From contig JACZIY010000302.1 of assembly GCA_014860845.1 (NCBI GenBank), positions 1-7,625 on the forward strand: 7,625 nt of DNA. The letters run 5' to 3'. The stretch comes from Anaerolineaceae bacterium (lineage in GTDB: Bacteria > Chloroflexota > Anaerolineae > Anaerolineales > Anaerolineaceae). A program made the position numbers and the translations under genes. Below, piece after piece: positions 1 through 5,946 of the stretch (position 1 is its first letter; each line of letters starts with the position of its first letter). The notes below the pieces were generated by a model that was not told where the DNA came from, searched no databases, and saw nothing but the letters and a program-made list of their open reading frames with translations.

Positions 1-1202
1 TAGGTATTGCTCCAAAAGGGGAATTGCTGAATTATGATCCTCGTGGTGTTTGGGAATTGTTTTGTACAAATTTTTTCCTTTTCAGGGCGACTCCTTCAGG
101 TGTGTGGTTGACCACATCGCTGAGTGATGTTTTCGGTATTGAGCATAAATTATCAAAAGAGACAGCTCATTTTACCTATGACATTCTGGTGGAAAAACTC
201 TCATCTACTGAATTCTCTCCAAGAACTTTATTTGAAAGATTTAATATTGAGCTATTAGCAACCACAGACTCTGCGACTGATTCGCTCACACATCATCAAA
301 TGATTCGTAAATCAAATTGGAAAGGGACTATTGTCCCTACATTTCGTTTTGACTCACTTGTTCATTTTTTGAATCCTGGTTGGATCGATGAAATCAATCG
401 ACTTGCTTTTATATCAAATATTGAAATAACGGACTTCAAATCATTTATCCAGGCTCTAGAAAACAGAAGAGTTGCTTTCCGATCATTAGGAGCCACAGCT
501 ACGGATTTTTCGGCAGAATCAGCTTATGTAGAGGATTTATCTCCGCATCAAGTTGATGAAATTTTTCAAAGAGCTCTCAAAGGTCAGGTTGATCAGAAAG
601 ATGCTGCTCGATTCGTGGCGCATATGTTGATGGAAATGGCTAGAATGAGTGCTGAGGATGGAATGGTCATGCAGTTTCATGCCGGGATTCACCGCAATCA
701 TAATTTATCTCTCTTTCACCAATTTGGCCCTGATATTGGGGGTGATATCCCGTTGGCTGTTGAATTTACTCGGAATATAAGACCTCTGCTCCAAAGATAT
801 GGAAACCACTCTAATTTCAAATTAATTCTTTTCACACTAGATGAATCAACCTACACTCGTGAGTTGGCTCCTCTGGCAGGTCATTATCCTTCATTAAAAT
901 TGGGTCCACCCTGGTGGTTTAATGACAGTTTGAATGGAATTGAACGGTATCTGAATCAGGTGATGGAGAGTGCCGGTTTATACAAAACCGCTGGGTTTAA
1001 TGATGATACACGGGGCTTTTGCTCGATCCCAGCCCGGCATGATCTCTGGCGGCGACAGGCAGCGAATTGGCTGGCTGGCTTGCTGGCTCGCCAAGTAATT
1101 GATGAAGAAGATGCCCACCAGATGATGTTTGAATTATGTATCGGTTTGGCAAAAAGAGCTTATAACATGGAAAGCAAACGAGATGACAATTCAGAAAGAT
1201 GA
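1..1202 (+). CDS. uxaC: Uronate (glucuronate/galacturonate) isomerase, 5'-truncated by window edge
   Basis: Uronate isomerase (EC 5.3.1.12) converts D-glucuronate to D-fructuronate and D-galacturonate to D-tagaturonate in the cytoplasm, the first step in using pectin or glucuronoxylan sugars. The frame is open to the window edge (first whole codon at 3); the TTG at 24 is not the start. About 399 codons are visible against roughly 470 in the family, so about 70 N-terminal residues, including the HxH metal motif, lie outside. Visible family signatures are an FGI segment near 140-150, the HAGIHRN...FGPDIGGD block (about 678-750), LGPPWWFND (about 900-926), the DDTRGF block (1002-1019, matching the catalytic Asp-x-Arg of the family) and the C-terminal PARHDLWRR motif. 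The TGA stop lies inside the next gene, suggesting translational coupling. The family call is secure; which uronate is preferred cannot be read from sequence. Confidence 0.93.
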   Translation, partial: GIAPKGELLNYDPRGVWELFCTNFFLFRATPSGVWLTTSLSDVFGIEHKLSKETAHFTYDILVEKLSSTEFSPRTLFERFNIELLATTDSATDSLTHHQMIRKSNWKGTIVPTFRFDSLVHFLNPGWIDEINRLAFISNIEITDFKSFIQALENRRVAFRSLGATATDFSAESAYVEDLSPHQVDEIFQRALKGQVDQKDAARFVAHMLMEMARMSAEDGMVMQFHAGIHRNHNLSLFHQFGPDIGGDIPLAVEFTRNIRPLLQRYGNHSNFKLILFTLDESTYTRELAPLAGHYPSLKLGPPWWFNDSLNGIERYLNQVMESAGLYKTAGFNDDTRGFCSIPARHDLWRRQAANWLAGLLARQVIDEEDAHQMMFELCIGLAKRAYNMESKRDDNSER

Positions 1203-1794
1203 TCTTAAGGATAATAAAGCTTTCTATCTGAGTTTTGATGGATCACCCAATCCACCCGCAACAGATCGATTATTGAAATGCCTGAGCAATTATGGTATCC
1301 AAGCAACATTCTTCATGGAAGGTAGGCGTTTGGAAACAGAAGCAGATTGCGCTCGTAGGGTACAAGCAGCAGGTCATGATATTGGTAACCATTCATATAA
1401 CCATCCGGAATTCGATAAAATCCCCATTCAGGATTGTATTCGGGAGGTTGCTTTCACTCAGGCGATAATCCATAAGGAGTTAGGTTTCTTTCCAACTTTA
1501 TTGCGTCCACCTGCGGGTTTATTGACAAAGGAAGTGGAAGATACTTTCCTGGCTCTCGGATTTGATATTGTGTTGTGGAGTTATAGTGTTCGTGATTGGG
1601 AAGGACCAGATGCCAAATCTGTTTCACAACGTATACTTTCACAAGCTGTTCCGGGTGCTATTATCGCATTGCACGATCGTACTGAATGGCTGATAGAGAT
1701 CTTGGATATTATTGTTCCACGATTAACTTTGGATAGGTATACTTTTAGGAAGATAAGTCAGAATCTTCACAAAGGTGTCATAAAAATTGGGTGA
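1183..1794 (+). CDS. NodB-domain polysaccharide deacetylase family protein (CE4), variant metal site
   Basis: A 203-residue, single-domain carbohydrate esterase family 4 / NodB-homology protein. Members remove N- or O-acetyl groups from chitin, peptidoglycan or xylan. Start chosen at ATG 1183, because GGAAAG (1169-1174) sits 8 bases upstream; an in-frame TTG at 1129 would add 18 unconserved residues. The gene overlaps uxaC by 20 bases. Motif 1 reads SFDGSP instead of TFDDGP, so the catalytic-base Asp remains but the metal-ligand Asp is Gly. Motif 2 (HSYNH), motif 3 (RPPAG), the motif 4 region (RDW) and motif 5 (ALHD) are present. There is no signal peptide or membrane segment, so it is probably cytoplasmic, which is odd for a cell-wall or polymer deacetylase. 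Coupling to uxaC suggests a substrate such as an acetylated sugar acid or oligosaccharide from plant polymers, but this is inference. The fold call is firm; the activity is open. Confidence 0.85.
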   Translation: MTIQKDDLKDNKAFYLSFDGSPNPPATDRLLKCLSNYGIQATFFMEGRRLETEADCARRVQAAGHDIGNHSYNHPEFDKIPIQDCIREVAFTQAIIHKELGFFPTLLRPPAGLLTKEVEDTFLALGFDIVLWSYSVRDWEGPDAKSVSQRILSQAVPGAIIALHDRTEWLIEILDIIVPRLTLDRYTFRKISQNLHKGVIKIG

Positions 1795-2062
1795 GTTAAG
1801 TCTAGTTTTGTTTATTTTTGACATTCAAAATAAAATGTGATTGACTTTCATTTGCCTTTATGGTTTAATAATTAAGTGATGCTTCAATAAAATCATCAAT
1901 CCCACTTAACATTTCCCCAAATAAGAGAAAAAGATAAGATAAACCCAAACTTATCCATTCCCACCGGATTACTTCTCTGGTGTTTCCACAAATACTAAGC
2001 AGTAATTATTAAATTGAATAACCGAAAATTTTAGATTTTAACCATAGCGGAGTACAGCAAAA
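1795..2062 (+). other. Intergenic region and probable structured 5' leader of the transporter operon
   Basis: This 268-base gap has no convincing gene. After the proposed start near 1876, about 190 bases of leader precede the ATPase gene. Complementary segments I can see are TTAAGTG (1872-1878) with CACTTAA (1903-1909), GATAAG (1933-1938) with CTTATC (1950-1955), and CACCGG (1962-1967) with CTGGTG (1977-1982, one G-U pair). The last loop, ATTAC (1968-1972), could also pair with GTAAT (2002-2006) as a pseudoknot. I do not recognise a known riboswitch: the conserved purine, preQ1 and tetrahydrofolate core sequences are absent. GGAG (2049-2052) is the ribosome binding site of the next gene. No clear terminator follows the deacetylase gene. 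Confidence 0.4.
1818..1869 (+). promoter_or_regulatory. Probable sigma-70 promoter with a 10-base direct repeat, upstream of the ABC operon
   Basis: TTGACT (1841-1846) and TTTAAT (1864-1869) are separated by 17 bases, a good vegetative -35/-10 pair that would start transcription near 1876. A perfect TTGACA also occurs at 1818-1823, but it has no good -10 at standard spacing. The two form a direct repeat, TTGACATTCA (1818-1827) and TTGACTTTCA (1841-1850), 9 of 10 identical and 23 bases apart, about two helical turns. An imperfect inverted repeat, TGACATT-N8-AATGTGA (1819-1840), lies just upstream of the -35. Either could be an operator. The region is AT-rich, so chance matches are possible. 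Confidence 0.5.
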
Positions 2063-2392
2063 ATGTCACAGGAACTCTATTTATCATTTAGAAATATTCG
2101 GAAAACATTTCCAGGTGTGCTTGCCCTTGATGATGTTAGCTTGGATGTCTACAAAGGTCAGATTCATGCCTTATTAGGTGAAAATGGTGCTGGAAAATCA
2201 ACATTAATGAATATTTTGTATGGGCTGTACCATCAAGATAGTGGCGACATCATTCTTTCCGGGGAAAAATATGAACATAACACACCTAAAAATGCCATCA
2301 AACATGGAATTGGAATGATCCATCAGCATTTTATGCTGATTCCTAACTTTACAGTACTTGAAAATATAATTCTTGGTCAACCTTCTCCATAG
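2063..2392 (+). CDS. N-terminal fragment of the ABC ATPase (Walker A and Q-loop only)
   Basis: If the TAG at 2390 is a true stop, this is the only product with the native start: 109 residues. It carries the first-domain beta-core, with Walker A GENGAGKST at 39-47 and the Q-loop segment HQHFMLIPNFTVLEN around 87-101, and ends shortly after GQPSP. It lacks the signature, Walker B and H-loop, so it could not hydrolyse ATP alone. The start ATG at 2063 has GGAG ten bases upstream, and the protein begins directly with the usual first strand of the family, which supports that start. Confidence 0.6.
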   Translation: MSQELYLSFRNIRKTFPGVLALDDVSLDVYKGQIHALLGENGAGKSTLMNILYGLYHQDSGDIILSGEKYEHNTPKNAIKHGIGMIHQHFMLIPNFTVLENIILGQPSP

Positions 2393-2437
2393 CCCCCAAA
2401 ACTGGAAAAAGAATACTTTCGCAAAGAGATCCTGAGT

Positions 2438-3589
2438 GTGGCTGAAAAATTTGGAATTACAGTTGATCTGGATTTACTCGTTGAAGAAATTAGCGTTGGT
2501 ATGCAACAAAAAATTGAAATTTTAAAAGCATTATATAAAGGGGCTGAATTACTTATCCTGGATGAACCCACCTCAGTTTTGACCCCACAGGAGAGCCAGG
2601 AATTATTTAAGATGTTGATGGATTTGAATAAAAAAGGAACAACAATAATTTTCATTTCTCATAAATTAAAAGAAGTCATGCAAATCAGTGATCGAATTTC
2701 AGTTTTACGGGACGGAAAACTAATATCCACTGTTAATAAATCTGAAACGACACCAACCGATCTCTCAAAATTGATGGTTGGGCGAGATCTGGTAACCCAA
2801 TTGATTAAAACTGAACATCAATTTGGTGAAAATGTGCTGGTCGTAGAAAAAATTCAATTAACAGATAGCCATAATCATCATCGAAATTTACTGAAAGACG
2901 TCTCTTTCAATGTGGCTAAAGGAGAAATCGTAGGAATCGCCGGGGTGGATGAAAATGGACAAAAGGAATTGGCTGAGATCATAAGTGGATTGAGGAAACC
3001 CACTTCAGGCAGTATCAGTCTTTTCGGAATGGATGTCACCCATTGTACCACCCGTCAATTGATTGAAATGGGGATGTCATATATTCCAGCAGATCGACGG
3101 AATCAGGGTTTGGTTATGGATTTTAAGATATCCGAAAATTCTATCCTGGAAACTCACTATCAAAAACCTTTTACAAAAGGCATATCTTTACAGAAAAAAG
3201 TAATAGATAACTTCGCGAATGGGTTAATAAAGGAATATGACGTTCGTACACCATCCATAAATATCCCCGTAAAAAATTTATCAGGAGGGAATCAACAGAA
3301 AGTTATCGTGGGTAGAGAGTTCTTGAAGAAAACCCACTTTTTACTTGTCATGCAACCAACCTGGGGTTTAGATGTTGGAGCTATCGAGTATGTGCACAAA
3401 AAATTATTGGAGGCGCGCGAAAAAGGTGTCACAATTTTATTAATATCTACCGATCTCGAAGAAGTTCGAAAATTATCGGATCGAATTTTGGTGATTTATG
3501 AAGGGGAAATTGTGGGTCAGGTGAATTCATCCACGGATATCGAAGAAATAGGATTGTTAATGGCTGGCTCACATAGGCAAACAAATTAA
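2438..3589 (+). CDS. C-terminal fragment of the ABC ATPase (rest of NBD1 plus NBD2)
   Basis: In the same frame as the upstream fragment. A GTG at 2438 could restart translation, with a weak AAGAG (2424-2428) nine bases before it, giving 383 residues. The fifteen codons between the TAG and this GTG (2393-2437) also read like the helical region of the family (LEKEYFRKEI), so the GTG is probably an internal codon and not an evolved start. The fragment holds the NBD1 signature, Walker B and H-loop and the complete, partly degenerate NBD2. It ends at TAA 3587-3589. In family members NBD1 needs its Walker A together with these parts, so function as a separate chain is doubtful unless the two pieces complement each other. 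Confidence 0.55.
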   Translation: MAEKFGITVDLDLLVEEISVGMQQKIEILKALYKGAELLILDEPTSVLTPQESQELFKMLMDLNKKGTTIIFISHKLKEVMQISDRISVLRDGKLISTVNKSETTPTDLSKLMVGRDLVTQLIKTEHQFGENVLVVEKIQLTDSHNHHRNLLKDVSFNVAKGEIVGIAGVDENGQKELAEIISGLRKPTSGSISLFGMDVTHCTTRQLIEMGMSYIPADRRNQGLVMDFKISENSILETHYQKPFTKGISLQKKVIDNFANGLIKEYDVRTPSINIPVKNLSGGNQQKVIVGREFLKKTHFLLVMQPTWGLDVGAIEYVHKKLLEAREKGVTILLISTDLEEVRKLSDRILVIYEGEIVGQVNSSTDIEEIGLLMAGSHRQTN

Positions 3590-3601
3590 AAGGAGGTGAT
3601 C
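3589..3601 (+). promoter_or_regulatory. Perfect 13-base Shine-Dalgarno sequence without a standard start codon
   Basis: AAAGGAGGTGATC is exactly complementary to the conserved 3' end of bacterial 16S rRNA (GATCACCTCCTTT). It overlaps the last base of the ATPase stop codon. No ATG, GTG or TTG lies at usable distance; the receptor gene starts 62 bases later with its own site. An ATC at 3610 opens a 14-codon frame ending at TGA 3652-3654, but this is speculative. It may be a ribosome loading or standby site, or a relic. Confidence 0.5.
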
Positions 3602-3652
3602 AACAGAAAATCGTAACAGTTTCAAAATCGCTTTTTCAAAATTACCTAATAT

Positions 3653-3659
3653 GAGGAGA
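3653..3659 (+). promoter_or_regulatory. Ribosome binding site of the BMP lipoprotein gene
   Basis: GAGGAGA lies five to ten bases before the ATG at 3664 and fixes that start, which begins a proper lipoprotein signal peptide. Confidence 0.75.
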
Positions 3660-3663
3660 AACC

Positions 3664-4764
3664 ATGAAGAAATTTAATTTGTTAATGACATTAGTATTAT
3701 TAGTTGGTATGTTGGCAGCTTGTGCACCTGCTGCCGAAGCACCTGTTGCTGAAGAACCTGCTGCTGAATCTCCTGTTGTCGAAGAACCGGTGGCTGAAGA
3801 ACCAGCAGTTGAAGAACCTGCTGCAGAAGAGCCAGTCGTTGAAGAACCTGCTGCGGAAGAACCACTTCGTGTGGCAATGATTTTCAATACGACCATCAAA
3901 GATGGCGGTTATGCCCAGGCTGGTTATGAAGCATTGATGGCTTTAAAAGAAAAATACAATCTGGAAGTCAGCATTCAAGAGAGTGTGGGTGATGCCACTG
4001 TAAAAGATGTTCTGCGTAGCTACGCTGCAGACGAATACGATCTGGTTTATGCACACGAGCTTTATTTCACCGATGCAGTGAATGAAGTAGCCCCAGAATT
4101 TCCAGATGTTAAATTTGGTGTGACTGGCTATATGGCAGGTTCACCGAATGTGGTTGCCCTGGATGCAACGAACTGGCAAGGTGTATATCTTGCTGGTGTT
4201 GTTGCTGGTATGATGACTGAGACCAATAAAATTGCAATGGTGACTGTATCCCAATCTCCAATTGCGCTCACAATGGTCAATGCCATGTATATGGGCGCAC
4301 TGACGCAAAATCCTGATGTTGAAATTTTGCACCTTTTCACCGGCAGTTTTGATGATGTCGTCAAAGCCAAGGAAATGGCGACCGCAGCTATCAAAGATGG
4401 GGCAGACATCGTTTACGGAAATGCTGGTATGGGTACCGTAGGTGCGATCGAAGCAGCAAAAGATAATAACACTTTCGCCATCGGTTCATCTGTAGACCGT
4501 AATTCACTGGCACCAGAACTCGTTTTAACCAGTAATATCCTCGATAGTGGCCGTTATATTACTATCGCTGTCGAAGGTATGATCAATGGTGACCTGGAAT
4601 GGGGAAAGGTTTATGTTATGGGTGTGAAAGAAGGTGTTGAGTTTCTCGCTCCGTTCAATGATGCAGTTCCTCAAGAAGTGAAGGATGCAGTGGAAAAAGC
4701 AACCCAGGATATGATTGATGGCAAGGTCGAAACTCCTCCATCAGATAAATATATGTGGGAATAA
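3664..4764 (+). CDS. BMP/Med-family substrate-binding lipoprotein of ABC importer
   Basis: A 366-residue membrane-anchored receptor that captures the solute and delivers it to the two permeases encoded downstream. Residues 1-20 form a lipoprotein signal peptide: MKK, a hydrophobic stretch and lipobox LAAC with the lipidated Cys at 20. Residues 23-67 are nine five-residue repeats rich in Glu, Pro, Ala and Val, a tether. The Bmp (PnrA-like) domain starts near 68 (LRVAMIFN) and shows AVNEVAPEFPDVKF, NWQGVYLAGVVAGMMT and SSVDRNSLAPELVLTS, typical of the family. Characterised members such as Treponema PnrA bind purine nucleosides. Here the usual N-terminal DxGGxxDxSFN pocket motif is replaced by FNTTIKDGGYAQAG, so the ligand may differ. 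The order ATPase-receptor-permease-permease supports the role. The gene looks richer in G+C than its neighbours, perhaps from high-expression codon use, and is followed by a hairpin. Confidence 0.9.
   Translation: MKKFNLLMTLVLLVGMLAACAPAAEAPVAEEPAAESPVVEEPVAEEPAVEEPAAEEPVVEEPAAEEPLRVAMIFNTTIKDGGYAQAGYEALMALKEKYNLEVSIQESVGDATVKDVLRSYAADEYDLVYAHELYFTDAVNEVAPEFPDVKFGVTGYMAGSPNVVALDATNWQGVYLAGVVAGMMTETNKIAMVTVSQSPIALTMVNAMYMGALTQNPDVEILHLFTGSFDDVVKAKEMATAAIKDGADIVYGNAGMGTVGAIEAAKDNNTFAIGSSVDRNSLAPELVLTSNILDSGRYITIAVEGMINGDLEWGKVYVMGVKEGVEFLAPFNDAVPQEVKDAVEKATQDMIDGKVETPPSDKYMWE
3730..3864 (+). repeat. Nine tandem 15-base units encoding a (xxEEP) tether
   Basis: Exactly 135 bases encode nine pentapeptides (residues 23-67) ending in Pro, mostly A/V-A/V-E-E-P: AAEAP, VAEEP, AAESP, VVEEP, VAEEP, AVEEP, AAEEP, VVEEP, AAEEP. 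The stretch is acidic and probably extended, placed between the lipidated Cys and the binding domain. DNA units are similar but differ at third positions, so the array is old or selected at protein level; slippage could change the unit number. Confidence 0.85.
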
Positions 4765-4773
4765 CTGAATTAA

Positions 4774-4815
4774 ATACCCCTCGATTTTTTATCGAGGGGT
4801 ATCTCTCCTTTTTTT
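4774..4815 (+). terminator. Hairpin with T-tract between receptor and permease genes
   Basis: A perfect 12-base-pair stem (4774-4785 with 4791-4802; ATACCCCTCGAT and its complement) has a five-T loop and is followed, after six bases, by seven Ts (4809-4815). The six-base gap to the T-tract is longer than in an ideal intrinsic terminator, so it may be a partial terminator or an mRNA 3'-end stabiliser. Its place just after the receptor stop fits the usual excess of binding protein over permease. Confidence 0.8.
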
Positions 4816-4836
4816 GAGTTTGTACTAGGAAAAAAT

Positions 4837-5946
4837 ATGAGTGAATTATCCACCACTAGCAACACTTCATTACCGATCAAAGAGCGGATAATCTTATTTG
4901 CCAGAAACAATATGGGATTAATTTCTACATTAATATCGATGTTGGCTATTGGTCTGGCTTTGCTGATCGGGGGAATATTAATTGCAATTGCTGGAATTAA
5001 CCCCTGGGAAGCGATTACCTACTTAATCAAAGGATCGTTTGGAAACCGATACGGTTTTGGCGAAACCCTAACGCGCTTTGTTCCGCTATTATTTTGTAGC
5101 TTGAGTTTTGCAATCGCTCACAAGTCTGGATTTTTTAATGTAGGAGCTGAAGGACAACTTTTGATGGGGGCTGTAGGGGCAGTGCTGGTAGGTGCTTACA
5201 TTGAAGGATTACATCCTGTAATTCATGTCTTACTTTGTATTCTGGCTGGGATCATCTTCGGTGCGCTCTGGGCAGGAATTGCAGGAGTTTTGAAGATTTT
5301 CTTGGGTTCGGATGAACTAATCAATACAATGATGCTGAATTATGTGGCTATACTGTTGGTTGATTATTTGATCCATGGGCCTATCAAACCTCCAGAATCG
5401 TATTTATATGTCTCCGCAACAGTTTTACAAAGTGCGAAACTACCCATCATCTTATCTAAAACCCCATTACACTTGGGTTTTATTATTTCATTACTGGTAA
5501 CCGCTGGTGTTTTTTACCTAATTTATCGTACCCCGATTGGATATCAAATGCGCACCGTAGGTGCTAATCGTCGAGCAGCCTCTTATGCAGGCATAAATAT
5601 TATTTGGGCAACAGTTGTGGCTTTGCTCACGACCGGTGGTCTGGCTGGCATGGGAGGGGCAATGGAATTAATGGGCACCCAATTCAAGATTGTTAACGGT
5701 TTTTCCGCTGGTTATGGCTATGATGGAATCGGAGTGGCTGTTATGGGAAGATACAATCCTATCGGTATCCTTTTGGCAGCCTTGTTATTTGCAGTGATTC
5801 GTGTGGGAATGGGTGCCATGCAGCGTGGTGCGGGAGTACCTTTTCCATTATTAAATGTCATTCAAGGTCTTATTATTGTTTTTGTCATCGCCAGTGGTTA
5901 TCTGACGAACAAATTATCCGAAACCGTGATCGGAGGTAGAGCATAA
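4837..5946 (+). CDS. BMP-type ABC importer permease 1 (NupP/YufP-like)
   Basis: A 369-residue integral membrane permease of the BPD_transp_2 family (branched-chain amino acid / ribose / nucleoside type), pairing with the next gene product to form the channel. The N-terminal 25 or so residues are polar, followed by a first membrane helix (about 28-53) and several more hydrophobic segments. Family marks are SGFFNVGAEGQLLMGA (97-112), GSDELINTMMLNYVAI (157-172) and the cytoplasmic coupling segment TVGANRRAASYAGI (240-253) that contacts the ATPase. AGGA (4827-4830) is six bases before the ATG. The stop TAA overlaps the next ATG by one base (TAATG), so the two permeases are translationally coupled. 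Length is normal for the family and I see no damage. Substrate cannot be told from the permease alone. Confidence 0.92.
   Translation: MSELSTTSNTSLPIKERIILFARNNMGLISTLISMLAIGLALLIGGILIAIAGINPWEAITYLIKGSFGNRYGFGETLTRFVPLLFCSLSFAIAHKSGFFNVGAEGQLLMGAVGAVLVGAYIEGLHPVIHVLLCILAGIIFGALWAGIAGVLKIFLGSDELINTMMLNYVAILLVDYLIHGPIKPPESYLYVSATVLQSAKLPIILSKTPLHLGFIISLLVTAGVFYLIYRTPIGYQMRTVGANRRAASYAGINIIWATVVALLTTGGLAGMGGAMELMGTQFKIVNGFSAGYGYDGIGVAVMGRYNPIGILLAALLFAVIRVGMGAMQRGAGVPFPLLNVIQGLIIVFVIASGYLTNKLSETVIGGRA

Larger units (their letters stand above)
2063..3589 (+). pseudogene. BMP-type ABC importer ATP-binding protein (NupO/YufO-like), split by an in-frame TAG
   Basis: Read through the TAG at 2390-2392, this is one frame of 508 codons, matching the roughly 510-residue double-nucleotide-binding-domain ATPases that power BMP/nucleoside and simple-sugar importers. 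Domain 1 has Walker A GENGAGKST (codons 39-47), the Q-loop Gln at 88, a signature ISVGMQQ (about 143-149), Walker B LLILDEPT (D167, E168) and the H-loop His at 200. Domain 2 has the degenerate Walker A typical of the family (GVDENGQKEL), a canonical LSGGNQQ signature and the QPTWGLDVGA Walker B region, close to the QPTRGLDVGA form of nucleoside-type members. The stop falls after codon 109, between the Q-loop and signature of domain 1. There is no frameshift: the frame and the similarity continue at once. GGAG (2049-2052) is the ribosome binding site. Called a pseudogene because of the stop; sequence error or readthrough remain possible. Confidence 0.8.

Noticed and set aside
24..26. TTG at 24 as the start of the uronate isomerase
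   Set aside because: The frame stays open upstream to the window edge with family-like residues, and the family is about 70 residues longer; it is an internal Leu codon.
1129..1131. TTG at 1129 as the start of the deacetylase
   Set aside because: The extra 18 residues are not family-like and lie deep inside uxaC; ATG 1183 has a good ribosome binding site.
1454..1642. Minus-strand frame of 62 codons inside the deacetylase gene
   Set aside because: No ribosome binding site or family likeness; it lies opposite a well-supported conserved gene.
1876..2062. Known purine, preQ1 or tetrahydrofolate riboswitch in the leader
   Set aside because: The conserved core sequences of these classes are not present, though hairpins and a CTAAG segment are.
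2377..2655. Minus-strand frame across the TAG in the ATPase gene
   Set aside because: It overlaps conserved signature and Walker B coding sequence on the other strand and resembles nothing I know.
2063..3589. Frameshift in the ATPase gene
   Set aside because: Both halves are in the same frame and the 15 codons between TAG and the GTG read as family sequence; only a stop codon interrupts it.
3651..3677. Eight-codon frame starting at ATG 3651 overlapping the receptor start
   Set aside because: It has no ribosome binding site of its own, and its ATG directly abuts the receptor's Shine-Dalgarno; most likely chance.
3642..3899. Minus-strand open frame rich in Gly, Ser, Ala and Thr
   Set aside because: It is the antisense image of the 15-base repeat array in the lipoprotein gene; its repetitive composition is fully explained by that.
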